Assembly: GCF_040545425.1 (NCBI RefSeq)
Contig: NZ_JBEPLW010000008.1
DNA: 64,000 nt
Source of the DNA: Bhargavaea ullalensis
GTDB taxonomy: Bacteria; Bacillota; Bacilli; Bacillales_A; Planococcaceae
Strand: one strand, 5' to 3'
Position numbers and translations under genes: made by a program
The notes under the pieces: generated by a model
The model's database searches: none
The model's input: the letters and a program-made list of their open reading frames with translations, nothing else
What the model was told of the DNA's origin: nothing
Shown: positions 35,994 through 44,717 of the stretch, in pieces
How the letters are laid out: the number at the start of each line of letters is the position of its first letter
Numbering within the stretch: the first letter of the stretch is position 1

Positions 35994-36161
35994 ACTCTTA
36001 TCAAGAGCGGCGGAGGGACTAGGCCCTGCGAAGCCCGGCAACCGGCAGGCCATGCCTGCAAAGGTGCTAATTCCTACAGTTCCGGAGACGGATCTGGCAG
36101 ATAAGGGGAGGGATGCAGCTTGCCTGTATCGGCCCTCTTCCTTTATGCGAAGAGGGTTTTT
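35994..36161 (+). ncRNA. SAM-I (S-box) riboswitch with terminator
   Basis: The aptamer runs from CTCTTATCAAGAG (P1 5' side) through GGAGGGACTAGGCCCTGCGAAGCCCGGCAACC, split here as GGAGGGACT, GCGAAGCCCGGCAACC and AAGGTGCTAATTCC, to the P1 3' side GATAAGGGGAG near 36100-36110. These are the conserved S-box core elements. A terminator follows (CCCTCTTC / GAAGAGGG, T5) at 36132-36161. High SAM should switch off metY downstream by early termination. Confidence 0.95.
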
Positions 36162-36265
36162 CTGATTTCCCGAAAAACCTCCTCCCCGGTCACCGCACAT
36201 CCATCGAGTTCCAGGCCTTTGGCGGCGAACCGCCCGGGCACCACATTCTCAGGAGGTTTTTAATC

Positions 36266-37564
36266 ATGACGAACAATCAACCATTCAAGCCGGAAACGAT
36301 CCTTGTCCACGGAGGCCAGCAGCCGGACCCTGCGACGGGCGCCATCGCCGTCCCGGTCTACCGCACGACGGCGTATGCATTCCGTGACACCGAGCACGCG
36401 CAGAACCTGTTTGCGCTGAAGGAGCCCGGCAATATTTATTCCCGCATCATGAACCCGACCGTCGACGCATTCGAAAAGCGCGTTGCGGAACTTGAGGGCG
36501 GCACGGCGGCAGTCGCGCTGTCGTCCGGCATGGCGGCGATTGCGTTCTCGATCCTGAACGTGGCCCAGGCGGGCGATGAGATCGTCGCGGCGGCGAATCT
36601 GTACGGCGGCACGTACAATCTGTTCGCGGTGACGCTCCCGCGCTACGGCATCGAAGTGAAGTTCGTCGATTCCACCGATCCGGAAAACTTCCGCGCGGCG
36701 ATTACCGACAAGACGAAGGCGCTCTACGGCGAAATCATCGGCAACCCGAGCCTGAACGTGCTGGACGTGGAAGCGGTCGCGGACATCGCCCATGAAAACG
36801 GCGTGCCGCTCATCATCGACTCCACATTCGCTTCGCCGTACGGCTCCAATCCAATCGAATTCGGGGCGGACGTCGTCGTGCATTCCGCCACGAAATGGAT
36901 CGGCGGCCACGGCACGGCGATCGGCGGCATCGCGGTCGACGCCGGCAAATTCGACTGGACGCAGGGCCGCTTCCCGGGCTACACCGAGCCGGACGAAACC
37001 TACCACGGCCTCCGCTACGGCATCGACACGCCGGACGCCGCATTCGCCACACGGCTCCGCGTGCAGTTGCTCCGCGACTTCGGCCCGTGCCTCAGCCCGG
37101 ACAACGCGTTCATCTTCCTGCAGGGGCTCGAAACGCTTCACCTGAGAGTCCAGCGACACAACGAAAACGCGGAGAAGGTGGCGAAATGGCTGCAAGACCA
37201 CCCGTCCGTCGAGTGGGTCCAGTACAACGGCCTTGAAGACCACCCGTCGTATGAGCTGTCGAAGAAATACCTGAAAAACGGAGCCGGATCCGTCGTTGTA
37301 TTCGGCATCAAAGGCGGGCGGGAGGCAGGCCGCAGGCTGATCGACGGCGTGAAGCTGTTCTCCCACGTCGCGAACGTCGGCGACGCCCGCTCGCTCATCA
37401 TCCACCCGGCGTCGACGACCCACCAACAGCTGTCGGCGGAGGACCTTGAGAAAACCGGCACGAGCGAAGAACTCGTCCGCCTCTCGATCGGCCTTGAAAA
37501 CGTCGATGACATCATCGCCGACCTGAAACAGGCGATCGAAGCGGCCGCGCCGGTCAAGGCTTGA
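36266..37564 (+). CDS. metY: O-acetylhomoserine sulfhydrylase/aminocarboxypropyltransferase
   Basis: A 432-residue PLP enzyme of the Cys/Met metabolism family. The PLP Lys lies in SATKWIGGHGTA near residue 208; YSRIMNPTVDAFEKR, the SSGMAAI segment and IIDSTFASPYG are typical of MetY rather than cystathionine synthases. It makes homocysteine from O-acetylhomoserine and sulfide, giving direct sulfhydrylation for methionine synthesis. Control by the upstream SAM riboswitch agrees with this. The ATG follows AGGAGG. Homoserine dehydrogenase is encoded about 215 bases downstream, with a tandem array in between. Confidence 0.95.
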   Translation: MTNNQPFKPETILVHGGQQPDPATGAIAVPVYRTTAYAFRDTEHAQNLFALKEPGNIYSRIMNPTVDAFEKRVAELEGGTAAVALSSGMAAIAFSILNVAQAGDEIVAAANLYGGTYNLFAVTLPRYGIEVKFVDSTDPENFRAAITDKTKALYGEIIGNPSLNVLDVEAVADIAHENGVPLIIDSTFASPYGSNPIEFGADVVVHSATKWIGGHGTAIGGIAVDAGKFDWTQGRFPGYTEPDETYHGLRYGIDTPDAAFATRLRVQLLRDFGPCLSPDNAFIFLQGLETLHLRVQRHNENAEKVAKWLQDHPSVEWVQYNGLEDHPSYELSKKYLKNGAGSVVVFGIKGGREAGRRLIDGVKLFSHVANVGDARSLIIHPASTTHQQLSAEDLEKTGTSEELVRLSIGLENVDDIIADLKQAIEAAAPVKA

Positions 37565-37583
37565 ATTTAGGGGGCGGGTGAGG

Positions 37584-37682
37584 CGAGTGGCGCAAGTTGG
37601 GGCCCGAGTGGCGCAAGTTGAGGCCCGAGTGGCGCAAGTTTGCCCGCGAGTGGCGCAAGTTCGCTTCCGAGTGGCGCAAGCT
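37584..37682. repeat. Array B: five 21-bp period tandem repeats
   Basis: The core CGAGTGGCGCAAGTT occurs at 37584, 37605, 37626, 37647 and 37668, exactly 21 bp apart (the last ends GCAAGCT). Spacers are six variable bases. It lies between metY and hom on the same transcript. A GC hairpin (CCGCCCGG / CCGGGCGG, 37716-37742) follows. Confidence 0.95.
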
Positions 37683-37778
37683 GTGCCGCGGCTGCCCGCA
37701 TATTCTGAAAAATCACCGCCCGGGGGTTTTATTTCCGGGCGGAACTTGTTAAGCTGAAGGGAATTGGAGGTGATCGCC

Positions 37779-38768
37779 ATGGCGACAGTGAAAGCGGCCA
37801 TCCTGGGGTTCGGGACGGTCGGCCAGGGCATTTATCATATTGTGAATGAACGGAAAGAACAGCTGGCGGCACGGACGGGCGCCCCGATCGAGATTGCGGC
37901 GATTCTCGTGCGCAACCTGGATAAACCCCGTCCCGACACGCCGGGCGTGCTCGTGACGGACCGGTTTGAGGACATCTTCGCCGTTCCGGGACTGGAGGTC
38001 GTCTTCGAGGCGATTGTCGGCGAGGAACCGGCCGGCACTTACCTGGAACAGGCGATTAAGGCCGGATGCCATGTCGTCACGGCGAATAAAGTCATGTACG
38101 CGAAAGCAGGGTCGTCACTCGAGGCGCTTGCCCGCGAGCTCGGCACGGGGGTCGGCTACGAAGCCACCGTCGCGGGCGGCGTTCCCGTGATCAAGACGAT
38201 CGAGAACCTCAATCTGGCCAATGAAGTAACGGGCATCCAGGGCATCCTCAACGGCACGTCGAACTTCATTCTCACGAAGATGAGGAAGGAAGAGTGCACG
38301 TTTGCCGATGCGCTCAAGGAAGCCCAGGAGCTCGGCTACGCAGAGGCGGATCCGACAAATGATGTATCCGGCTTCGACGCGTTCTGCAAGCTCATGATCC
38401 TGAGCGGCCTCGCGTTCGGCGAGCAACCGGAGTGGGAACGGGTGCCGATGGACGGCATCGACAACCTCACGCTCGATGAAGTGGTCGACGCCGACCGTCA
38501 GGGGCTCCGCTACCGCCACATCGCGGACGTGCGCCGCGGCGAAGACGGGGAGATCCAAGCGTCCGTCGGTCCCGTCCTCATCGGTCCGGACCATCCGCTC
38601 TACGGGATTGACGGAGTCGACAACGCCGTGGCCATTGAAACGGCCTACGCCGGTACGCTCACCGCCATCGGACCGGGCGCCGGCATGTACCCGACCGCCA
38701 CCGTTATGGTCGAGGATGCGGCTGTGTTGCTGCTCAAACACCCCTTTCGAAAACTCGTAACCGAATAA
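37779..38768 (+). CDS. hom: Homoserine dehydrogenase (short form without ACT domain)
   Basis: A 329-residue NAD(P)-dependent homoserine dehydrogenase. LGFGTVGQG near residue 10 is the nucleotide motif; TANKVMYA carries the conserved Lys; the segment GILNGTSNFILTKM and then YAEADPTNDVSGFDA include the catalytic region. It reduces aspartate semialdehyde to homoserine for methionine and threonine. The usual C-terminal ACT regulatory domain of longer Bacillales enzymes (about 430 residues) is missing, so threonine feedback is probably absent. Context after metY suggests a methionine-dedicated copy. ATG after GGAGGTGATC. Confidence 0.92.
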   Translation: MATVKAAILGFGTVGQGIYHIVNERKEQLAARTGAPIEIAAILVRNLDKPRPDTPGVLVTDRFEDIFAVPGLEVVFEAIVGEEPAGTYLEQAIKAGCHVVTANKVMYAKAGSSLEALARELGTGVGYEATVAGGVPVIKTIENLNLANEVTGIQGILNGTSNFILTKMRKEECTFADALKEAQELGYAEADPTNDVSGFDAFCKLMILSGLAFGEQPEWERVPMDGIDNLTLDEVVDADRQGLRYRHIADVRRGEDGEIQASVGPVLIGPDHPLYGIDGVDNAVAIETAYAGTLTAIGPGAGMYPTATVMVEDAAVLLLKHPFRKLVTE

Positions 38769-38771
38769 ACG

Positions 38772-38812
38772 AAAAGCGGTGCTTCCTTTTTGACGGGAAG
38801 CACCGCTTTTTC
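38772..38812 (+). terminator. Terminator after hom
   Basis: AAAAGCGGTGCTTCC pairs perfectly with GGAAGCACCGCTTTT, followed by T. The 5' half, from the stop codon on, is nearly identical to the sequence after the ssuA-like gene at 42.62 kb. Confidence 0.92.
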
Positions 38813-38814
38813 TG

Positions 38815-38846
38815 TGAACGTTAAGCAAACCGGCCTGAACGTTAAG
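38815..38846. repeat. Array E: two copies with 21-bp period
   Basis: TGAACGTTAAG at 38815 and again at 38836, exactly 21 bp apart, right behind the hom terminator. A minimal member of the same kind of array as A-D. Confidence 0.7.
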
Positions 38847-38948
38847 ATGCGGTCCGCGGCAGCCGGGGGTGCGCGGGCCGCCTTGGGTTACCGCACACCC
38901 GGGATCCGCCGGCTGCCCGGAAGCCGCGCTCGCCAGGGGCACACCCGC

Positions 38949-39875
38949 TCACTGCGGAAACAAATCAGACGACAAATACCGCTCGCCTGTGTCCGGGGCC
39001 AGGCAGAGCACACGGGCTCCTTGAGGCAGCTTTTTCGCAACTTCCATCGCAAAGTAGGCGCTGGCGGCTGCGGAGGCGCCGACGAAGATGCCTTCTTTCG
39101 CCGCAAGCGCACGGGCCGTCCGGCGGGCGTCTTCATCGTCGATCAGCAAGATCTCATCGTAGATGTCCCGGTTCAAGATCGACGGGATGAATCCCGGGCC
39201 GGTGCCCGGGATTTTGTGCGGGCCGGGTTCTCCGCCGGACAGGACGGGGGAGCCTTTCGGTTCGACGACATAAATCTTGAGCGACGGGATCCGCTTTTTT
39301 AATTCCTCGCCGGTTCCGGTGACGGTCCCGCCGGTTCCCGCCGTCAGCACGAAGGCGTCGAGCCGCCCGTCGAAGGCATCCAGAATCTCGGGCGCCGTCG
39401 TGCCGCGGTGGGCGTCGGCGTTTGCCGGGTTATCAAACTGCATCGGAATGAAAGCCCCCTCAATCTCCCCGGCTGCCAGGCGCTTCGCTTCATCGATGGC
39501 GCCCTGCATGCGCTGTGCCGCAGGAGTGAGATGGACTTCCGCACCGTAGGCCTTCAAAATGCGGACCCGCTCCTCGGTCGCGTTGTCCGGCATCGTCATG
39601 ATGCACCGGTAGCCTTTTGCCGCGCACACCATCGCGAGGCCGATGCCGGTATTCCCGGAAGTCGGCTCGATGACCGTGCTTTCCCCGGGCACAAGTTTCC
39701 CTTCCTTTTCCGCGCGTTCGATCATGTTGAGGGCGGCGCGGTCCTTCACGCTGCCGCCCGGATTGAACGATTCCAGCTTGATGAACACGTCTGCGCCGCC
39801 GGGATCCGGCAGCCGGTTGAGTTTGACGACCGGCGTGCTGCCGATCAAATCCAATATTGAAGAGGCAATTTTCAT
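38949..39875 (-). CDS. cysK: Cysteine synthase (O-acetylserine sulfhydrylase)
   Basis: A 308-residue PLP enzyme. The Schiff-base Lys is in PGGSVKDRAA near residue 41, PTSGNTGIGLA is the phosphate/substrate loop, and GTGGTVTGTGEEL binds the PLP phosphate. Length is standard for CysK. It makes cysteine from O-acetylserine and sulfide. The ATG at 39875 is chosen (MKIASSILDLIGSTP is the family N-terminus, with an AGGCAGGA site); the longer in-frame start at 39941 has no family support. Divergent from the SsuBCA-like transporter, with a shared regulatory region. Confidence 0.95.
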   Translation of the reverse strand: MKIASSILDLIGSTPVVKLNRLPDPGGADVFIKLESFNPGGSVKDRAALNMIERAEKEGKLVPGESTVIEPTSGNTGIGLAMVCAAKGYRCIMTMPDNATEERVRILKAYGAEVHLTPAAQRMQGAIDEAKRLAAGEIEGAFIPMQFDNPANADAHRGTTAPEILDAFDGRLDAFVLTAGTGGTVTGTGEELKKRIPSLKIYVVEPKGSPVLSGGEPGPHKIPGTGPGFIPSILNRDIYDEILLIDDEDARRTARALAAKEGIFVGASAAASAYFAMEVAKKLPQGARVLCLAPDTGERYLSSDLFPQ

Positions 39876-39978
39876 GGCACATCCTGCCTTTCCTGCATAC
39901 GTTATTTTAATCCCTATTAAACCAGTATAAATTATATGCAAACGCTCGGCAATGTTCTTGATTTCCGGGAAAAAATTC

Positions 39979-40040
39979 TTGACACTTCAGAAATCCGGGG
40001 TATGATTAACCTTAAAACTTAGTATTCCAATAGGTTATAT
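39979..40040 (+). promoter_or_regulatory. Promoter and CymR-like dyad before the ssu-like operon
   Basis: TTGACA at 39979-39984, 16-bp spacer, TATGAT at 40001-40006. Just downstream, TATTCCAATAGGTTATA (40023-40039) is an AT-flanked imperfect dyad resembling, from memory, sites of the cysteine repressor CymR. Its place after the -10 box would block transcription. This suggests induction under sulfur limitation. Confidence 0.6.
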
Positions 40041-40071
40041 AAAATTAATTTCAAAGGAAGTGCAATCAACA

Positions 40072-40857
40072 GTGTTCCTTTCCATAGAAAACGTCGAAAA
40101 AAGCTTTGGGAAAGACGGGCGGCGGGAGCAGGTCCTCCGGGACATCAACCTGCAGATGGAGGAGGGGGAGTTCGTTTCCCTGCTCGGTCCGTCGGGCTGC
40201 GGAAAGTCCACACTGCTGTCCATCGTCGCGGGTCTCGCCCGCCCGGATTCCGGCCGGCTGCAGCTCGGCGGACAGACCATCGACAGACCCGGCAAAGAGC
40301 GGGGGATGGTGTTCCAGGAGGCGGCCCTGTTCCCGTGGCTGAACGTTGAAGAAAACGTCCGGTTCCCGCTCAAGGGGGCCATGTCCAAAGAACAGATGCA
40401 GGAAACCGCCCGGCGCCATCTCCGGCTCGTCCAGCTCAGCCAGTACGGGAACCACCATCCGCATGAGCTGTCCGGGGGCATGCAGCAGCGCGTATCGATT
40501 GCCCGGGCGCTGGCGATGGACCCGGCGGTGCTCCTCATGGATGAGCCGTTCGGTGCGCTTGATGAACAGACGCGGATGCGGCTCCAGGATGTGCTCGAGG
40601 AAATCTGGATCGAGACAAAGAAAACGATCCTATTTGTCACGCACAGCATCCAGGAAGCCGTCCGACTGTCCGACCGCGTTGTCGTGATGGGCACCCATCC
40701 GGGCCGGATCATCGAGGAAATCCCGGTCGCGCTCGGCAGGCCGCGCGCGCAGCACGGCAAGGAAATGGCCGAATACGAAGCGCATATCCTTCGGCTGCTC
40801 AAAACGGACAGAGACAATGTCGAGGAAGAGGAGCAGCGCCATGCGGTTGTTCATTAA
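40072..40857 (+). CDS. ABC transporter ATP-binding protein, SsuB-like
   Basis: An ATPase of the nitrate/sulfonate/taurine import family, about 261 residues. Walker A GPSGCGKST is near residue 40, the Q-loop is in MVFQEAALFPWL, the signature is LSGGMQQR, Walker B LLMDEPFGALDEQ and the H-loop VTHSIQEA. The start is uncertain: GTG at 40072 has an AAAGGAAG site at long spacing, while GTG at 40060 is directly on that site. It overlaps the permease gene by 17 bases. Sulfonate or a related organosulfur substrate is likely given the cysK/metY context. Confidence 0.9.
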   Translation: MFLSIENVEKSFGKDGRREQVLRDINLQMEEGEFVSLLGPSGCGKSTLLSIVAGLARPDSGRLQLGGQTIDRPGKERGMVFQEAALFPWLNVEENVRFPLKGAMSKEQMQETARRHLRLVQLSQYGNHHPHELSGGMQQRVSIARALAMDPAVLLMDEPFGALDEQTRMRLQDVLEEIWIETKKTILFVTHSIQEAVRLSDRVVVMGTHPGRIIEEIPVALGRPRAQHGKEMAEYEAHILRLLKTDRDNVEEEEQRHAVVH

Positions 40858-41602
40858 GCGGCTCATCTTCTACGTTTCCCTGTTCGCGGTCTGGGAGCTC
40901 GCCATCCGCCTGTTCAACGTCTCGCCCGTCATCATGCCGGCCCCGACCGACGTGTTCCGGGCGCTCGGTGACATGATTTCCGACGGCACGCTCGCCCGGG
41001 ACCTCGGCGCAAGCTTCATGCGTCTCGCGGCCGGACTCGTCATCGCACTCCTGATCGGACTGGGGCTCGGCATCCTGCTGGCCAAATCCAAGACTGCGGA
41101 CGAGACGCTCGGCTCGCTCATCCTCGCGCTTCAGAGCATCCCGAGCATCGTCTGGCTCCCGCTTGCGATCATGTGGTTCGGCCTGAACGAGAAGTCGGTC
41201 ATCTTCATCATCGTCCTCGGCGCCGCGATCGTCATGACGATCAATGTGCGGACCGGAATCCAGAACGTCTCGCCGATTTACATCAAAGCGGCCCGGACGA
41301 TGGGCTCGTCTGGACCGGATCTGTTTTTCCGCGTGCTGCTGCCGGCTTCCGTGCCTTACTTTGTCACCGGCATCCGGCTCGCCTGGGCGTTCGGATGGCG
41401 TGCGCTCATGGCCGGCGAACTGCTCAGCACCGGGCCGGGGCTCGGCTACACATTGAAATACGCATCCGATTTCGGCCGCATGGACATGGTGCTCGCCATC
41501 ATGATCGTCATCGGCATCATCGGCGTCACGGTCGACCTGCTTTTATTCCAGCAGTTTGAACGGAAAGTCCGCGTCAAGTGGGGCCTGGAAACGGCCTACT
41601 GA
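40841..41602 (+). CDS. ABC transporter permease, SsuC-like
   Basis: A 253-residue inner-membrane permease of the nitrate/sulfonate/taurine family with six membrane segments. The EAA loop that docks the ATPase is in the region IKAARTMGSSGPDLFFRVLLPAS (about residues 148-170), with conserved Gly. ATG at 40841 is preferred because GAGGAG lies eight bases upstream; an earlier in-frame ATG at 40817 is possible. It overlaps the ATPase gene and is followed after 30 bases by the binding protein gene. Confidence 0.9.
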   Translation: MRLFIKRLIFYVSLFAVWELAIRLFNVSPVIMPAPTDVFRALGDMISDGTLARDLGASFMRLAAGLVIALLIGLGLGILLAKSKTADETLGSLILALQSIPSIVWLPLAIMWFGLNEKSVIFIIVLGAAIVMTINVRTGIQNVSPIYIKAARTMGSSGPDLFFRVLLPASVPYFVTGIRLAWAFGWRALMAGELLSTGPGLGYTLKYASDFGRMDMVLAIMIVIGIIGVTVDLLLFQQFERKVRVKWGLETAY

Positions 41603-41632
41603 AAACAGCTTTTAAATAGGAGGAAAATAAAA

Positions 41633-42625
41633 ATGAAAAAATGGTGGCTGGCAGCCGTGCTGCTCGGACTCTCGGCGGTGCTTGCCGCATGCGGCGGCAA
41701 CGGAAACGCACAAGGCGGGGCAAAGGAAAAGATGGTCATCGGTTACTTCCCGAACATCGACCATGCCCCGGCGATGGTCGCAAGGGAAAACGGCTATTAC
41801 GAGAAGGCGCTCGGCAAGGGAGTCGACGTGGAATACATCACCTTCCCGGACGGCGGCACATTCATGGCGGCACTGAAAGCCGGCGAAATCGACGCGGGGC
41901 TCGTCGGTCCGGGCCCGGTCCTGAACAACTTCTCGAACGGGGCGGACGTGAAAATCCTCGCCGGCGCCTCTTCGGGCGGGACCGTCGTCGTGGCAAGTGA
42001 AAAAAGCGGCGTGGATTCCGTCGAAGACATGGCGGGCAAGACATTCATCACGCCGGGCATCGGCTGCACGCATGACGTCCAGTTTGAAACGTATCTTCAG
42101 CAGCTCGGCAACGACAAACTGGCCTCCTCGAGGATCGGCGGCACGCTCAACCACGTGACCGGCAACCCGGCTTCCTACGCGGCCATGTTCGAATCCGGCA
42201 AAGTCGACCTCGCCGCCGTACCCGAGCCGTGGGGATCGATCCTCGTTGAAAACGGCGCCAAGGTGATCATCAGCTCCGACGACATCGCGTACGGCAACAC
42301 ACTCCCGAACACCGTCCTCGTCGCCGGCAGCAAACTGAGCGAAGATAAGCCCGAACTCGCGGCGAAACTCGTCGACGCCCATCAGCAAGCCGTCGACTTC
42401 ATCAACGACAACCCGGACAAAGCGCGGAAAATCGCCATCCAGTCCATCAAGGACCTGACCCACCAGGAAATGGACCCGGCGATCGTCTCCAAAGCAATGG
42501 ACCGGATCACCTACACCACCGACGTCAACGAAGCCGTCCTCAAAGAATTCGGCACCTCCTCCTACGACCTGGAATTCCTCAAGGAAAACCCGTCGTTCGA
42601 CGGACTCGTAGCCCACGGGGAATAA
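41633..42625 (+). CDS. ABC transporter substrate-binding lipoprotein, SsuA-like
   Basis: A 330-residue lipoprotein with lipobox LAAC and anchor Cys20. The mature protein resembles sulfonate/nitrate/taurine binding proteins (NMT1/SsuA type): IGYFPNIDHAPAMVARENGYYE at the N-terminus, FMAALKAGEIDAGLVGPGP, and the late VPEPWGSILVENGA. It catches the substrate outside the membrane for the SsuBC-like pair. A good AGGAGG site precedes the ATG. Its terminator is imperfect and borders the DRT3 island. Substrate not determined; an organosulfonate is likely. Confidence 0.88.
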   Translation: MKKWWLAAVLLGLSAVLAACGGNGNAQGGAKEKMVIGYFPNIDHAPAMVARENGYYEKALGKGVDVEYITFPDGGTFMAALKAGEIDAGLVGPGPVLNNFSNGADVKILAGASSGGTVVVASEKSGVDSVEDMAGKTFITPGIGCTHDVQFETYLQQLGNDKLASSRIGGTLNHVTGNPASYAAMFESGKVDLAAVPEPWGSILVENGAKVIISSDDIAYGNTLPNTVLVAGSKLSEDKPELAAKLVDAHQQAVDFINDNPDKARKIAIQSIKDLTHQEMDPAIVSKAMDRITYTTDVNEAVLKEFGTSSYDLEFLKENPSFDGLVAHGE

Positions 42626-42630
42626 ACGAA

Positions 42631-42664
42631 AAAGCGGTGCTTCCTTTACAGGGTGCATCGCTTT
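42631..42664 (+). terminator. Diverged terminator after ssuA-like gene, at the left edge of the RT island
   Basis: AAAGCGGTGC can pair with GCATCGCTTT (one G-U) over a 14-base loop. The 5' arm is the same as in the hom terminator, but the 3' arm differs and resembles that of the terminator at the other end of the island. Confidence 0.6.
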
Positions 42665-42710
42665 CATGTTGCTTCGTACCATTTTATACACAAATTGAAT
42701 ATTATAGAGG

Positions 42711-44669
42711 TTAGTAGTCCAGTCTTCTTGAAGAAGCAAGCAGTGTTTTTTTGGCGACCTCTTTTGTAAAGTCATCCTTACTTGCTCCCCAATTATAATA
42801 GGAACTACTCAAAATCTTTTTAAAAGCATCCTCTTGCCAAAGTTTTGATTCGTTATCACTAAAATGATAGTCTTTCAATTGCCTCTTAATAATGTTTTTA
42901 AGGTTCTTTCTTTCTTTGGTATTAAATCCTGGGTAGAATGAAAAGTCGTTTAATACGTAAAAGTATTCTGAATCAAGAATAAGAGGTAAATCCCCTTTTT
43001 CATCAAATTCGTTTATATACTCAAAAATATTATTGGATAAGAACTTTTGAACAGTCAAGTAACTGCGGTAAATATCACTATTATCATCATTTAAAATGTA
43101 GTAAGCCACTGAACATAAAACAAAGTAGTTTTTGTTGTATTTCTTGATAATTTTTATTAAGAAAGAACTTGACAACTTCTTTTTTAATACTTTCAAAAAA
43201 GCAATCAAATCATACATTTGATCTATTTTATTGGAGTTGTTTTTTAAAGATCTATAAATGTGTTGGAATATTTTCTCGTCTAAATAATTATTGTTTTTTT
43301 CTTGTTTGTCCCAGTCAGAAACCTCACCAACCTTTTTAGTTACCTTTAAAAAGTTTTCAATGACTAAAGAGGTACTTTTGTGAGTTATAGAAATTGTGTA
43401 GAGATTCACGATATGTTCAAGGATATACGATGCATTGTATTTATTTGTAACGGAATTCAAAGAAATAAATGACTGCACTTTCTTTAAAAAGTAATTTACG
43501 ATCCGTGTTCTTTCGTTAGGGTAGTCGATTAACAGGGTTTCTACATTTTCAAATAAACTCCTCCATATTGACTCATGCCATCTTGAGACAGATGAGTTAT
43601 TCTCAACATAATTATTATAACGAATTAATTTTGAGTTAAATATGTCAAAGCAGTTGTTAAGAATATTTATAACTGGTTTGTGGATTCTAAAAGGTTTCTC
43701 TTGAATTTGTAATTTGTCTTGTTTTAGTCGCAAGTTATATACTTGAAGCTCATCTTCAATAACGCCTTTTATTAATAAAAGTACTTCTTTGTTATGAGAG
43801 AAAATAAAATAGTCATCTATAAACCTATAAATTGTATAATGTTTCTTTAATTTTAATCCTTTATTAGTTAGTGTATTCAAGATATTTATATCTAGACGTG
43901 TTAGTAATATTTCCGATGTTATCCTAGAAAACTCTGGGCCAACTATAATGCCGTTCGTTTCATTAAAATTTATTTTTTGATTAAGATTGTCTATTGCATT
44001 GCCAAATGCCTCTTTAACATTTTTTAGTTTTTTCGCTAAAGGTTTATCTCCAAAAATTGCCCATGCCAATGAATGAGTATAAATACTAGGGAAAAAGCTT
44101 TGAATATCTATCTTCATGAAGTTATTAAAATTATACTTATCCCTATTAAACTTAGGCGAATTAATTAAACCTTGTAGATTTCTATATTTATTATACGAGA
44201 AAAAAGAATAGAACAAGATTTCGTTCTCTTCGGTAGTAATAGTTTGTTCTTTGCTAAAGCTAAATTCCCCTTCCATTTTCTTGTTTAAATAGTCTTGTTT
44301 CTTTTTTGGATTATACAATGGTCTATTCTTTGCAATTGGTGAGCGAACGCTAAATGAGGATTGAGAACAAAAAGCAGTAATTAACTGTTCGTACTTTAAG
44401 GTGAAATAAAACATTTGAACTTGCGCTAAAGGATGAACTAGAGACATTTTTCTCTTTTCGAGTTCGTTTTTAGGTATATAGAAGTAATAGGGAATAGTTA
44501 TTAATGAAATGAATGCTTTATTAAATTTGTTTTTATCGAAATTGGAATCAATCCTCCATATCTCTTCGATGTCTTTTTTTGAAAAATTTCTGTATACAGC
44601 TTTGTTGCTAAAGAGTAATGGCAATTCCTCAGGTAACGTCTCAGTCCTTAAAAAAAGATTTTCTCTCAT
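42711..44669 (-). CDS. drt3b: Reverse transcriptase Drt3b-like (UG8 group) of a DRT3 defence system
   Basis: A 652-residue protein with a reverse-transcriptase palm in its first 300 residues. Motif A is KIDIQSFFPSIY at 186-197 (catalytic Asp188), a GPEFSRITSE segment follows at 244-253, and motif C reads YRFIDDYF at 281-288 with Asp285-Asp286. The long C-terminal half (about 320-652) is helical and has no motif I can name. The length and the pairing with a second, shorter RT match the Drt3b partner of DRT type 3 systems as I remember them. It is strongly AT-rich, starts after GGAGG, and is transcribed away from its partner. Confidence 0.82.
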   Translation of the reverse strand: MRENLFLRTETLPEELPLLFSNKAVYRNFSKKDIEEIWRIDSNFDKNKFNKAFISLITIPYYFYIPKNELEKRKMSLVHPLAQVQMFYFTLKYEQLITAFCSQSSFSVRSPIAKNRPLYNPKKKQDYLNKKMEGEFSFSKEQTITTEENEILFYSFFSYNKYRNLQGLINSPKFNRDKYNFNNFMKIDIQSFFPSIYTHSLAWAIFGDKPLAKKLKNVKEAFGNAIDNLNQKINFNETNGIIVGPEFSRITSEILLTRLDINILNTLTNKGLKLKKHYTIYRFIDDYFIFSHNKEVLLLIKGVIEDELQVYNLRLKQDKLQIQEKPFRIHKPVINILNNCFDIFNSKLIRYNNYVENNSSVSRWHESIWRSLFENVETLLIDYPNERTRIVNYFLKKVQSFISLNSVTNKYNASYILEHIVNLYTISITHKSTSLVIENFLKVTKKVGEVSDWDKQEKNNNYLDEKIFQHIYRSLKNNSNKIDQMYDLIAFLKVLKKKLSSSFLIKIIKKYNKNYFVLCSVAYYILNDDNSDIYRSYLTVQKFLSNNIFEYINEFDEKGDLPLILDSEYFYVLNDFSFYPGFNTKERKNLKNIIKRQLKDYHFSDNESKLWQEDAFKKILSSSYYNWGASKDDFTKEVAKKTLLASSRRLDY

Positions 44670-44682
44670 TTAATCCTCCGGG

Positions 44683-44711
44683 TTGATATTTTACTAATTT
44701 CATAATATATT
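44683..44711 (+). promoter_or_regulatory. Sigma-A promoter driving the DRT3 RNA
   Basis: TTGATA at 44683-44688, exactly 17 bp, TATATT at 44706-44711. The predicted start near 44718 falls right at the first strong hairpin of the intergenic RNA. Confidence 0.75.
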
Positions 44712-44717
44712 GTAAGT

